A stretch of DNA of 64,000 nt from Lewinellaceae bacterium (GCA_020636405.1 JACJXW010000005.1:744001-808000), one strand, 5' to 3'; shown: positions 53,454 through 62,805, numbered from the stretch's first letter. The notes: generated from the sequence alone by a model not told the origin. Translations and numbers: made by a program.

Positions 53454-54477
53454 GCGTGTAAGGGTATTGGTCTATTCTCGCTTTCCAGCAAACTACACAT
53501 GGTACCGGTGAAAAATGTTTTTCACCTCTTCACGCAGGCTCCAAAGGGTGGGTGAATTTAGTCCGGAACAGGTGGGTGAATTTCATCCGGAATGGGTGGG
53601 TGAATTTGGTCCAGAATATACAAGCGGGCGCCCATGTAGAGCAGGGCCCTCAAATTGGGGTCGCCCGTCTTGGAAATACTCCCCCGTTTTTTGATGCTCG
53701 AGCCGGACTCGAACTGGGTGGCGCACACGCCCACGAACTTGGCCAACTTCTTGGCGTTGCCAAAATCCTGCAGGCCGTTGGTGGCGATGAGTAGGGCCTG
53801 GGCGATAGCCGGGCCGACGCCGGCCACGGAGGTGGCCAGCCGGTAGGCTGCGTCGAAGCAGTCTTCGGAAATACTCAGCAGGCGCTTTTCAGTTTCCTGG
53901 ATTTGACCCTTACACAGAGCCTGGCTCTGCTGCAAGGATTCCTGCACATAGGTAGGGGCTTGACGTGAAACTCCAGGGCATGCAATTGGCTAACCAGGCT
54001 GGTATGCTGTTTTTGAGCTGCTTCAAATACACCCTCAACTGGCTAATTTCCAGCATTTTGTCGCTTGGTAAGTGGTAGGGCTTGGGCTTGTTAAGCTGCC
54101 CGTACAACGACAGGGCACAGGCGTCCTTGGCGTCGGTTTTCGTCACGGACAGCAGTACCCCTGAATAAAACCCTTGCTCTGTTTGGGGTTCAAAACAGAA
54201 ACAGGAACCTGGTTTTCACACAACGCAAAGACAACTTTCATGGAGTAATTGCCGGTGGCTTCGAGCACCACATGGGGAGCGGGAAGGGCCTTCGCTTTGT
54301 GCAACAGGGCGGCGATGCCAGCTTCATTGTTGCCAAAATTGACAACCTCCCATTGTTCCTTTTCGGAAGGAATGGTAGTACTAAAGTGTCCTTGCTGACG
54401 TCGATGCCGATAAAAGTCATGGGCAGAGTTTCCATAAAAATTGTACATTTACAAAGTTTGAAAAAACTGTTTGAGCG

Positions 54478-54638
54478 GGCCATCAGCGCTACTACGATCA
54501 TCGTAAACAGGCTCTGAGCCTAGATAACTGTCCAGTATGGCGCCGGTGGTAAATTCGGGCGGGTGGCTCAACATCCTACTCGGTGTCTGAAGCACCAACT
54601 GCGACTCGGCCTATCCCGCCCGCTGCTCTTTTGTAAAG
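54478..54638 (-). ncRNA. Predicted bridge RNA of the IS110 element, copy 2
   Basis: Identical in sequence to the copy 1 bridge RNA, shifted by 23,098 bases. Target guides: GTCGCAGT at 54598-54605 and GTAGGAT at 54573-54579; donor loop at 54501-54531. It fits the array 2 repeat as well as the array 1 repeat, because both share GGTAGGACTGCGAC. Conservation of the RNA while the transposase gene has changed is notable, though the time may be short. Confidence 0.8.
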
Positions 54639-54677
54639 TTCGTTTTTTATCGTCTTTTTTCGATTTTGCTAAGTTAC

Positions 54678-55484
54678 GACTGCGACGGAGAACTAATTAT
54701 GCTTTCTGGTATTAAAGTGGGCTAGGAGAGCCGCATCCAGTGAAGGTAGGACTGCGACTAATGCCGGAAGTCTTCCACTCCTACATGCTTGCATCTAGGA
54801 GAGCCGCATCCAGTGAAGGTAGGACTGCGACCCCACTCCCGGAAGGCTTCGACGTTAATTAATATACTAGGAGAGCCGCATCCAGTGAAGGTAGGACTGC
54901 GACGGAGTAAGCGATGCAAGGAACTCTTTCGTGATCATTTTCTAGGAGAGCCGCATCCAGTGAAGGTAGGACTGCGACGACAACAGGGGGTTGGCCCCGG
55001 TTACGCTTTGGGCCTAGGAGAGCCGCATCCAGTGAAGGTAGGACTGCGACAGGATTCGGCAAAGACGGGCGCCCCTGTATCGAGTTCTAGGAGAGCCGCA
55101 TCCAGTGAAGGTAGGACTGCGACATCTGCGCCTGATACCGTACATACTTATCTGATAACTAGGAGAGCCGCATCCAGTGAAGGTAGGACTGCGACATCTG
55201 CGCCTGATACCGTACATACTTATCTGATAACTAGGAGAGCCGCATCCAGTGAAGGTAGGACTGCGACGATAACCCACTCGGTTTCCTCTGCCTTTAATAC
55301 CCTAGGAGAGCCGCATCCAGTGAAGGTAGGACTGCGACCCCACTCCCGGAAGGCATCAGGGTTAATTAATATATCTAGGAGAGCCGCATCCAGTGAAGGT
55401 AGGACTGCGACTGATATGCAACTGAACTATGTACTCCTCCTTTCTTTCTAGGAGAGCCGCATCCAGTGAAGGTAGGACTGCGAT
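54678..55484 (+). CRISPR. CRISPR array 2, distal part
   Basis: Starts with the last nine bases of the interrupted repeat (54678-54686), then eleven repeats, the last ending at 55484 with T instead of C. Together array 2 has 29 repeats and 28 spacers. One repeat-spacer unit is duplicated (identical spacers at 55124-55158 and 55196-55230). Two other spacers (54832-54866 and 55339-55374) are nearly the same. Confidence 0.97.
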
Positions 55485-55750
55485 CCCGTTCAAGCCTTAC
55501 TAAGCTCATTTTATTCGCTAAGTGCGGCTAAAGAACGGGACTGTCGCTCTTCGACCGCCATAGCTGTCGGCGACGGCGGTAAGCTCCAGCACAATCCCTT
55601 TGAGGTGTTGTAGTAGGTTGAGGCCTAGCCGAAATCCCGCTTTTTAGTGAAGCAGCAGAACGTAGTGATGCGTTGCGCAACTAAAGCGGGAAGAGCCGCA
55701 TCCAGTGAAAGTAGGACTGCGATCCCGTTCAAGCCTTACTAAGCTCATTT
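55484..55750. repeat. Trailer of array 2 with element C and duplicated segment
   Basis: The segment TCCCGTTCAAGCCTTACTAA occurs directly after the last repeat (55484) and again at 55723 after a worn repeat (GAGCCGCATCCAGTGAAAGT... to GCGAT, 55693-55723). Between them lies element C copy 2 (55612-55695). A related segment is at 43056 in the relic array. From 55751 to 56017 I see no gene or other signal. Confidence 0.65.
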
Positions 55751-56017
55751 CCCCCTCCTCCCCCCCCTATCAAAAAGGGCCTCCCAAAACCACCAAAAAC
55801 CACCCTTGAAAATCAGCATCTTACAAACCTCAATTTGATTATCAAAAAGGAGTACCTTTATGATATGGAAAAACGTGCTGCCATCTACGCAAGTGCTGTC
55901 GGCACCGAGTAGCAGGGTATATAAAATGAGGCTATTTTGCTGCCGGCTCGTCGCCAAAGGCTATGGCCGACGGAGACAGACAAGGCGCGAGGTAAGCAAA
56001 CCTCAAGGCCGCCAATT

Positions 56018-58666
56018 TCATATCAACCCCTGTTCTCTCAGCGCCGCACGTATCCGCTCATGGCGATCCCAGAACTTCCTTTCTATATTCTGCATGGTTT
56101 CCTTAAAGCCAGGAATCTTTTTGACCTCATCCATCAGGGGGTCCACTTCCATGAAAAGCAGGATCCAGTAGTGGTAATTGTCCTCCTCTGAGAACTGCCT
56201 GATCTGTTCAAGTGCTTGCCGGGGGCTTCCATGGAAGGCGGAGATCAGCGCCCGGTTGAGGTTTTTATAGATCGACCGGTCGTTGGCGGTATAAGCCTCG
56301 AAAAGCTGTATGTATTTTGCCGCCTCGGCCTGCTTTCCCGTTTTCTGCATGGCCATTGCTATTTTGGCATTTTCCTCCGGATATATATCCAGGTTCAATG
56401 CTTCCCGGATCTCGGTGAACTTTTTGTAGTACCGGTAGGCATTTTCATAATCCCGCAGGTAATAACAGATCTTCGCTACTTCCTGCATGACATCGAGCCG
56501 GTTGGGGTCCCTGTTCAGTATTGCCAGCAGGCGTTCTTTGGTTTTGGGGAGGTCCCTGTCTCTGGCGTACAGGATATAGGCTTTGACATAGGCAGAATAA
56601 ATATTCCGGGCATCATAGGCCAATGACCGGTTGATGTACTTCTCCGCTTCTTCCACAAAACCGGACTGGATAAAGGCGTTGCTGATGTGCAGGTAGTTGA
56701 TACTGGCTGTTGTGGAATCATTTGAGGCGATTTCCAACCGGATCCCTTTGAGGGCGTATTCCAGGTATTTCTCGGTATTGGGTACATACCGGGTGTAAAA
56801 ATCCGACAGGATGTTGATCGCCATTGCCGAATTAGGGCTGTACTCCAGGGCTTTTTCCAGGTGTGGAAGGGCCGATGCGTACTCCCCCTGGTGAAGGTAA
56901 TACAAGCCTTTGGCGACCAGGCTTTGCGGTAATTGAGGGCCGTACAGCAATGCCTTATCCGCATAGTTGTTGATCTGTTCGGCGTATTGCTTTTGCGTTT
57001 GGTTATAATCCAGATAATAATAAGCGATGGCCAACCCCGCATAGGCACGGGCGAATTCGGGGTCGAGCTCGATGGCTTTCTCATAATGGGGGATGGCTTG
57101 TTCCAAGCCCTCGCGATCTCCTTTATAGAACAGGTCAAGCCCTTTTAAAAAAGCGTCATAAGCTTCCAGGTTACCCGTAGGGACTTCGACGAGCCTTTTT
57201 TCTTCGTCAGGGGTGATGATGGCCTGGATCTCATCCGCGATCTTCTTGGCGACTTCCGCCTGTAAGCTGAATATATCCGTTACTTCCCGATTGTATTGTT
57301 CGGACCACAGGTGCCGGTCAGTTGACGCTTCGATCAATTGGATATTCAGTAAGATCTGGCCACCTGCCTTTTGCCCGCTGCCTTCTACGAAATACTGGAC
57401 CCCCAGCTCCTGCCCGATCTCGGGGAGTATTTTCGTGGTGTTCCGGTATTTCTCAACGGAAGTTCGGCTAATCACCCGGAGGTCCTCGATCTTTTGCAGG
57501 TTATTCAGGATGGATTCCATGAGCCCATTGATGATATACACATTGGTGGAATCGTTGCTGTCGTTGATGAAGGGCAAGACCGCGATGGACTTTTCGGAAA
57601 TTTCCGGCTCATAGGAGGAAGCAGAAGGGGAGGAAGGGAGAAAGGGCTCAGTTCTGTAAATTAAATAACCTCCGATCATGACAACCAGGGCGGCCAGTAT
57701 CCCCATGATCCCTATCCTCCTGCGTTTTACCCGGGCGGCCTTGTCGCCGCTGATCGGCCCGCTTTTAAGTTTACCGGCCAATTGGCTTGCATCAGGGACG
57801 GCTACCCCGGGGTTGGCGATGGCGAAAACCTCCAGGGGTTTGTTGACATTTTTAAACTCAAAAGCGCCCATGGAAGTGGTTTGAATACCATGCTGGTTCT
57901 TGACCTCATCATATACCTTTTCCGATAGGAAAACACTGCCGGCAACAGCCAGGGACTCGATCCGGGAGGCGACATTGACGCCATCGCCGATGATGTCCTC
58001 CTCATTGATGATGAGATCTCCGCTATGGATGCCGATCCGGACCGGGATACGGGGTGCTGCCCGGAACCCCTGTTGCAATTCGATCCCACACTTTACCGCA
58101 TCGATCGCGCTCTGGAAAATGCTCAGTGTTCCGTCTCCGTAGTACTGCAGGATCTTGCCCTTGTATTTTTCAGTCACCGTATTGAACACCTCCCGGTGCC
58201 GGCTCCTGAACTGCAGGGCCTTTTCCTCATCCTGCTGCATGAGGGCCGTGTAGCCCTCGATGTCGGTAAACATGATCGCAACCAGCCGGTGGGGATAGGC
58301 GAGCGTCGGGGCGTCACTTTCATCGAAATCTCTTTTCTCGGCCTCCCCGGGTGGATATCCGTAATGTTCGCGAAAGCATTTGATAAAGTAGGAGGTGCTG
58401 TTGAACCCCACCCGGTAGGCGATCTCGGAAACGGTGAGGGCTTCCTGTTTTAGCAGCTCCATGGCATGTTCCAAACGGACTTGCCGAATGTACTGGCTTA
58501 CCGAGAGCCCGGTGTGTTTTTTAACCTTGCGCAGTAAGTTGGAGCGGCTCATTCCGGCTTCGCGGGCCAGCTCGGAAACACCAAACTGCTCGTTCGATAG
58601 ATGCTCCTCGATCACTTCCGTAACCTGCTTTAGAAAACCGTTGTCCGTGAAGGGAGGATCATGCAT
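56018..58666 (-). CDS. AraC-type HTH / adenylate cyclase / TPR sensory protein
   Basis: 882 residues in a rare order. Residues 10-110 form an AraC helix-turn-helix pair (FGVSELAREAGMSRSNLLRKVKKHTG, TVSEIAYRVGFNSTSYFIKCFREHYGYPPGE). Residues 125-290 form a class III nucleotide cyclase with metal Asp135 (FTDIEGYT) and Asp178 (YYGDGTLSIF) and GDGVNVASRIESLA. One membrane helix (about 320-338) is followed by a FlgO/TolB-N-like block (KSIAVLPFINDSND...VEGSGQKAGGQILLNIQLIEA) and about nine TPR-like helices to the end. It would sit in the inner membrane with the DNA-binding and cyclase parts in the cytosol. It is divergent from the acyltransferase gene. Confidence 0.92.
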   Translation of the reverse strand: MHDPPFTDNGFLKQVTEVIEEHLSNEQFGVSELAREAGMSRSNLLRKVKKHTGLSVSQYIRQVRLEHAMELLKQEALTVSEIAYRVGFNSTSYFIKCFREHYGYPPGEAEKRDFDESDAPTLAYPHRLVAIMFTDIEGYTALMQQDEEKALQFRSRHREVFNTVTEKYKGKILQYYGDGTLSIFQSAIDAVKCGIELQQGFRAAPRIPVRIGIHSGDLIINEEDIIGDGVNVASRIESLAVAGSVFLSEKVYDEVKNQHGIQTTSMGAFEFKNVNKPLEVFAIANPGVAVPDASQLAGKLKSGPISGDKAARVKRRRIGIMGILAALVVMIGGYLIYRTEPFLPSSPSASSYEPEISEKSIAVLPFINDSNDSTNVYIINGLMESILNNLQKIEDLRVISRTSVEKYRNTTKILPEIGQELGVQYFVEGSGQKAGGQILLNIQLIEASTDRHLWSEQYNREVTDIFSLQAEVAKKIADEIQAIITPDEEKRLVEVPTGNLEAYDAFLKGLDLFYKGDREGLEQAIPHYEKAIELDPEFARAYAGLAIAYYYLDYNQTQKQYAEQINNYADKALLYGPQLPQSLVAKGLYYLHQGEYASALPHLEKALEYSPNSAMAINILSDFYTRYVPNTEKYLEYALKGIRLEIASNDSTTASINYLHISNAFIQSGFVEEAEKYINRSLAYDARNIYSAYVKAYILYARDRDLPKTKERLLAILNRDPNRLDVMQEVAKICYYLRDYENAYRYYKKFTEIREALNLDIYPEENAKIAMAMQKTGKQAEAAKYIQLFEAYTANDRSIYKNLNRALISAFHGSPRQALEQIRQFSEEDNYHYWILLFMEVDPLMDEVKKIPGFKETMQNIERKFWDRHERIRAALREQGLI

Positions 58667-58862
58667 TACAAGAACAGTTGATTCAGAAATCGGGAACCTC
58701 GTGACAAGTTAAGGATTTCAGCTGTTGCATCAAACTTTATACCCCTGCATCATAGTTTACACGCCCGCTTCAAACTTCACATCCTTTGATTTTTTTTTGA
58801 TTAGTAGCGCCTCTCTTTTGGGCAGACCTTTACAGCATCAAAATGAATGTAAAAAGGTAACC

Positions 58863-60029
58863 ATGAAAACACGAATCTATTTCCTCGACCATCTTCGGAC
58901 ATTAGCCATTTTTCTCGTGGTGCTGATCCACGCCGGGATCGTATATGAGCCGATCCTGGAAAACGCCTGGATCGTCAGCGATCCGGCCAAAAGCGGCGCC
59001 ATAGGCCTGGTGCGCATGTACCTGGACCTGTTCGTGATGTACATCATCTTTTTTATTTCCGGATATTTCATCTCCGATTCTGTAAAGGAAAAAAGCGTGG
59101 CGGCCTTTTTGACGGCCAAGTTCAAAAGGATCTTGTGGCCCTGGATCATCGCCGTTTTTACCCTCATCCCGGCATACAAGGCCCTTTTCCTTTACTCCCG
59201 GGGATTGCCACAGGAAGAATGGTATTCCTATTTTCACCTCTTCCAGAGAACGGGAAGCGACCTGAGCGTTTTCTCCAACAACCCCAGTCAGAACTGGCTG
59301 TGGTTTCTACCCGTGCTGTTTGTCTTCCAGGTTGTATATCTGGGCTTGTCAAAGGTCAAGGTATTTCCGCTGAAGATCTCAGTTCAGACAGGGGTTATTC
59401 TGGCCTTTGTCATCGGAGTGGTATACAGTATGGCCATCTCTAATGCCGGACTGACGGGGTGGCGCCATTCCGGATTCCTGGAATTTCAGAGAGAACGGCT
59501 GCTTCCCTATTTCCTGGTGTTCCTGCTGGGAGCTTTGTGCCGGGAACGGAATGTGTTCGAGCGGCCAAAGAACAGGAGGTTATACATCGTGTCCAATGTA
59601 GTGCTCACGCTCGCTCTGGGCATTTTTACCGCCGTCGCCCTGAACCTGTTCTTCAACCTGATCGACCCCGCAAGGAATTACTTTTTTGTCTCCAGCTTGG
59701 TAGACCGTACAGTGTACTACAGCACCGCACTCCTGTCGATGTTCAGTTTCCTGTACGTGATGCTCCACACTTTCCGGTTCAGTTTCAATAAAACCAATGG
59801 CTTGATGAACCAGCTCAATAAGAATTCCTATGCCGTTTATATCATTCACGTGATCGTATTGGGCCTCATTGCACTGCTAATGGTACACCTTCCGATCCCC
59901 GCCTTTGCGAAATACATGGTGCTGGCTGTCCTGACTTTTGTGGGGAGTAATGTGCTGGTGTATGCCTACAACCAGTTGCTGCATTACAGCGAAATGATCC
60001 TGACGGCATTGGCCGGCAGGCCCACATAG
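58863..60029 (+). CDS. Acyltransferase family 3 membrane protein
   Basis: 388 residues from the ATG at 58863 (MKTRIYFLDHLRTLAIFLVVLIHAGI), which starts exactly at the family's N-terminal motif; the longer frame is rejected. About ten membrane segments follow (for example LVRMYLDLFVMYIIFFISGYFI, WPWIIAVFTLIPAY, LPYFLVFLLGAL, YAVYIIHVIVLGLIALLMVHL). His near residue 23 and the R-rich start match acyltransferase 3 / OpgC-like proteins, which O-acylate sugars at the cell surface. Its end overlaps the end of the convergent amidase gene by 46 bases. Confidence 0.9.
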   Translation: MKTRIYFLDHLRTLAIFLVVLIHAGIVYEPILENAWIVSDPAKSGAIGLVRMYLDLFVMYIIFFISGYFISDSVKEKSVAAFLTAKFKRILWPWIIAVFTLIPAYKALFLYSRGLPQEEWYSYFHLFQRTGSDLSVFSNNPSQNWLWFLPVLFVFQVVYLGLSKVKVFPLKISVQTGVILAFVIGVVYSMAISNAGLTGWRHSGFLEFQRERLLPYFLVFLLGALCRERNVFERPKNRRLYIVSNVVLTLALGIFTAVALNLFFNLIDPARNYFFVSSLVDRTVYYSTALLSMFSFLYVMLHTFRFSFNKTNGLMNQLNKNSYAVYIIHVIVLGLIALLMVHLPIPAFAKYMVLAVLTFVGSNVLVYAYNQLLHYSEMILTALAGRPT

Positions 60030-62647
60030 CTCTTCCGGATGAAAAAGGCATTCTTCATCTGGTTGATGCCGTCCACCTCGCCGATCCAGGCGATAGGCGG
60101 CCGGGTTTTGCTGTTGGCATAATTTACCGTATAGTTTCTCCACTGTTCATAAGTGGGTTCCTTTTTGTACCGGGATCTGTAATATATTCGCGTGCTGGCA
60201 AAATCCGTCGCCATGCCGATTCCTGGGTTGGGGATCTGTCCGTTCATGATCTTCAGCACCAGGGCCTGCACTTCTGGTTTTATGCTGCTCCATGGTTTCT
60301 GCTGGAGCTCAATGTGTTTGCGATACTGGACTTTCTTTACATCGGTGTCTTTATAAGTCTCCTGCCCGTATACCACGGGAAATCTGTCGCGGTTTCTCCA
60401 GTGATTCGCCCAGATCCTGCGGGCCACTCCAACGTTGTAGACGTAGGGATGTTGCAGTGGCGTGGAGTAAAGCTGGAGGAATTTGGCGAAGCTTGTCCAG
60501 GAAGGCACCAGGTGGCGAAGCGTTCCGAATCGGTTGAACATCGCCCAGATCACGGCATGGTTGTCTTTGTCGTTCCTTCCTCCCGCTTCTCCGATGACGA
60601 ACCGGGCCAGCCACAGGGCGTCCTCCGGGGTAAAGCGGTATTCCGGGAAGGACCGTTCCAGTCCGCGCTGGCTGGTGTCTATTTTCAGGATGCCGAGGCT
60701 GGTTGGCAGGCCGGTGGTTTGGTTGGTGCTGCTCCCGGTAGTGACAGCTGTACTGCCGGGGTTGGTTGAGGGGGCTGCAAGGCCGAGTTGCCCTTTCATT
60801 TTCCTCCAGGTATTGGGGCCGATGATCCCGTCGACGTCATCACCAGAAAATCCGTTGCGGGCCTGCCAGCGGGCTACCGCTTCGGCAAAGGCCTCTTCGC
60901 CCAGGCTTACGTTCTCCATGCCGGAGTAGGGCAGCAGCAGGTTATTGATCTGGTAAATGTGCTTATCCCAACCCAGTGCACGCCCCCAATGACGGTTTCG
61001 GGCGATGGCATGGGCCCATTGAGATGGAACAGAGGGTGTTGTTGGAGCTGTTGGTATTGTTGGCGATGTTGGAATGGTAGGTCCGCCTCCGGCCATTTGG
61101 AGAAGGGGGGTGACAACGGTAGCATGGATGTCTTTCCACTCACGGATCGCTTCTTGTTCATTTCCGCTGATAGGGCGCCCCTTTCGCTCGGGATGCCGCT
61201 GGAAAAAGATCATATCCGTCAGCCTGTTCGCATTTCTCTCACCGGCCATGATGGACGTGAAAACGGAAAGGCCGAACACCCCTTTGTTCATCAGGCCGAT
61301 GAGGTGGGATTCCAGGGCGCCGGGCTGTTTGCCGGCGGAGTCCTCCGCGCCGGCATCCGTTGCTGCCGGAAGTGGAATACTTGTGGAAGGCGAACATTTT
61401 CTATTGGTTTCCGAACCCCAGTTTTTCCAACTCTCGGGTATTACTTGCCCGTTGCCAACCTTTACTTTCCTGCTATCTTCTGAATACCCTAAATATTTAA
61501 TGGCAAATTCCGCCACGTTGAACCAAATATCGGGGCCGGGGTCATCAGTCCTACTTGAAGAGCTCTGGCGGTGCGCAAAAACGTACCTGATGTTTGGCAT
61601 GGTCTGTTTGAGATGTTGAAGTAGGAACCGGCCTGCTTTTATTTGTGCATCTGTGGGGCAATGCCGGCCATTTTCATCCCCCTTCCGCCATCTATTTTTA
61701 TCATTTGGGAAGTTTCCTGCAAACTCAATGGCTATGCTTCTTTTGTTAAAGCCATTGGAGGCGTTAAGGACGAATTCCGGGCCCCACAACTTCCCGATCT
61801 TGCCATCCTGAAGTATAATATAATGCGAAACTACTTTGTAGTATTTATTGAATGCGTTGCCTCGATAAATGGCCATATGGTGTAGTACTACCGCATCAAT
61901 AAGGTTTAAGTCTCTTGGAGAAGTAAAACTGCGGCTGACTGTATGCGTGGGCTCTCTTTTGCCAGTTTTTTTATTCTCATATCCTCTTTCCATAGCTTCT
62001 TCCAAAGTTCGTTCCCTTTTTTCTCTGGGGACGACGGTTAAGTCCGTAATAGGAAATGCCTGAACGCGGCTTGCCAGGCGGCCTTTCACCCAGCCCCCCA
62101 ATTTATCAAGACTTATGAAAAGCTCTTCTAATTCGCTTTCGGTAAAATCGTTTCCCGGCCTGGTTTCAACTTCATTGTGATCATAAGTTTCGGTGAGTAC
62201 ATCAGAAGTTTCCTGATCTTCATAGCCGTCGCCTGTTTCCCATTCGCCTGATTCGGCATATTCATAATAGCTTTCTTCTTCAATATACTCGTTATTGTCA
62301 GGCTGCTCATCTTCCCATTCCTCCGCCTCCAATTCCGGGGTACAATCTTCCTGCTCACACTCTTCGCTCATTCTGGTCAAAAGGTAGGCTTCGTCCTCAT
62401 CAGGGGAAAGATCTTCTTCCTGGCCCTCCTCTTCATAATCCAGCCAGATGTACTTCTCCTCTCCATATGGTTCCTGGGCATAGGCGGAGGCCTGCTCCGC
62501 TTCAAAAGCTTCGCTTTCCAGGAAAGGGCTAGCCGGCTCTACTTCGTAGTAGGTGGGCAGAAAAGGGCTTTCGTCCTCCCATTGCAGTTCATCCAGGAAA
62601 GGGGAGTCGAGTTCGTGTTCTTCGTGAGGAAAATCGTGGGCTTTCAT
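59984..62647 (-). CDS. Large acidic amidase / peptidoglycan-binding protein
   Basis: 887 residues without a normal signal peptide. Residues 1-180 are extremely acidic and contain the repeat SPFL three times (DSPFLDE, ESPFLPT, ASPFLES). An N-acetylmuramoyl-L-alanine amidase (Amidase_2) domain spans about 245-400 (IDAVVLHHMAIYRGN, KRSIAIEFAGNFP, YVFAHRQSSSSRTDDPGPDI). A peptidoglycan-binding helical domain (about 605-650, FAEAVARWQARNGFSGDDVDGIIGPNTWRKM) and a SleB-like cell-wall hydrolase domain (ALWLARFVIGEAGGRNDKDNHAVIWAMFNRF) follow. Acidic N-termini with short repeated motifs occur in cargo of contractile injection systems, but that link is only a guess. The stop lies inside the acyltransferase gene. 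Confidence 0.85.
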   Translation of the reverse strand: MKAHDFPHEEHELDSPFLDELQWEDESPFLPTYYEVEPASPFLESEAFEAEQASAYAQEPYGEEKYIWLDYEEEGQEEDLSPDEDEAYLLTRMSEECEQEDCTPELEAEEWEDEQPDNNEYIEEESYYEYAESGEWETGDGYEDQETSDVLTETYDHNEVETRPGNDFTESELEELFISLDKLGGWVKGRLASRVQAFPITDLTVVPREKRERTLEEAMERGYENKKTGKREPTHTVSRSFTSPRDLNLIDAVVLHHMAIYRGNAFNKYYKVVSHYIILQDGKIGKLWGPEFVLNASNGFNKRSIAIEFAGNFPNDKNRWRKGDENGRHCPTDAQIKAGRFLLQHLKQTMPNIRYVFAHRQSSSSRTDDPGPDIWFNVAEFAIKYLGYSEDSRKVKVGNGQVIPESWKNWGSETNRKCSPSTSIPLPAATDAGAEDSAGKQPGALESHLIGLMNKGVFGLSVFTSIMAGERNANRLTDMIFFQRHPERKGRPISGNEQEAIREWKDIHATVVTPLLQMAGGGPTIPTSPTIPTAPTTPSVPSQWAHAIARNRHWGRALGWDKHIYQINNLLLPYSGMENVSLGEEAFAEAVARWQARNGFSGDDVDGIIGPNTWRKMKGQLGLAAPSTNPGSTAVTTGSSTNQTTGLPTSLGILKIDTSQRGLERSFPEYRFTPEDALWLARFVIGEAGGRNDKDNHAVIWAMFNRFGTLRHLVPSWTSFAKFLQLYSTPLQHPYVYNVGVARRIWANHWRNRDRFPVVYGQETYKDTDVKKVQYRKHIELQQKPWSSIKPEVQALVLKIMNGQIPNPGIGMATDFASTRIYYRSRYKKEPTYEQWRNYTVNYANSKTRPPIAWIGEVDGINQMKNAFFIRKSYVGLPANAVRIISL

Positions 62648-62805
62648 GATCTGATCATTGAGGTTTTAGGATGGGAAAACAGGCCTGGCTGCATTCGGGC
62701 CATCTCAATAGCCAACCGGCAATACAACCAGGCCCTAATGGGCAAAGGTGTTCACCATGCTTCGTATTCGAAGTAGGATGGGCAACGCCCGGCATTTACC
62801 CGGCC

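Larger units (their letters stand above)
51063..53622 (-). mobile_element. IS21-family element inside IS110 copy 2
   Basis: About 2.56 kb. Ends are TGTATATTCCGGTGAAATTC on the left and the related complement TGTATATTCTGGACCAAATT on the right, each followed by tandem copies of a GTGGGTGAATTT(C/T/G)-type subterminal repeat, as usual for IS21. A 4-base duplication AGCG (51059-51062 and 53623-53626) flanks it. It carries istA and istB, both with frameshifts. Confidence 0.92.
50877..54435 (-). pseudogene. IS110 transposase, copy 2 (disrupted)
   Basis: The C-terminal end is at 50877-51062 and the rest at 53623-54435, with the IS21 element between. The 53623-54435 part reads as several overlapping frames because of small deletions near 53952, 54005, 54160 and 54378 relative to copy 1. 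The catalytic blocks (FIGIDVSKD, VVLEATGNY, KTDAKDACAL) are still readable, but no whole enzyme can be made. Any movement of this copy would need the transposase of copy 1. Confidence 0.92.
50840..54677 (-). mobile_element. IS110-family element, copy 2, itself interrupted by IS21
   Basis: Same ends and same orientation as copy 1, inserted between AAGGTAG(GA) and (GA)CTGCGAC of an array 2 repeat. An IS21-type element (51063-53622) splits the transposase gene. The non-coding end with the bridge RNA is unchanged from copy 1. Compared with copy 1 the right part of the gene has four one-base losses, at homopolymers or where copy 1 has GGCC. Confidence 0.93.

Noticed and set aside
30302..54677. A composite transposon formed by the two IS110 copies
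   Set aside because: Each copy sits exactly in its own CRISPR repeat, so two separate guided insertions explain the layout without moving the block between them.
49429..55451. Open frames with repeated GEPHPVKVGLR-type or PSLDAALLG-type text
   Set aside because: Translations of array 2 repeats; the length periodicity equals repeat plus spacer.
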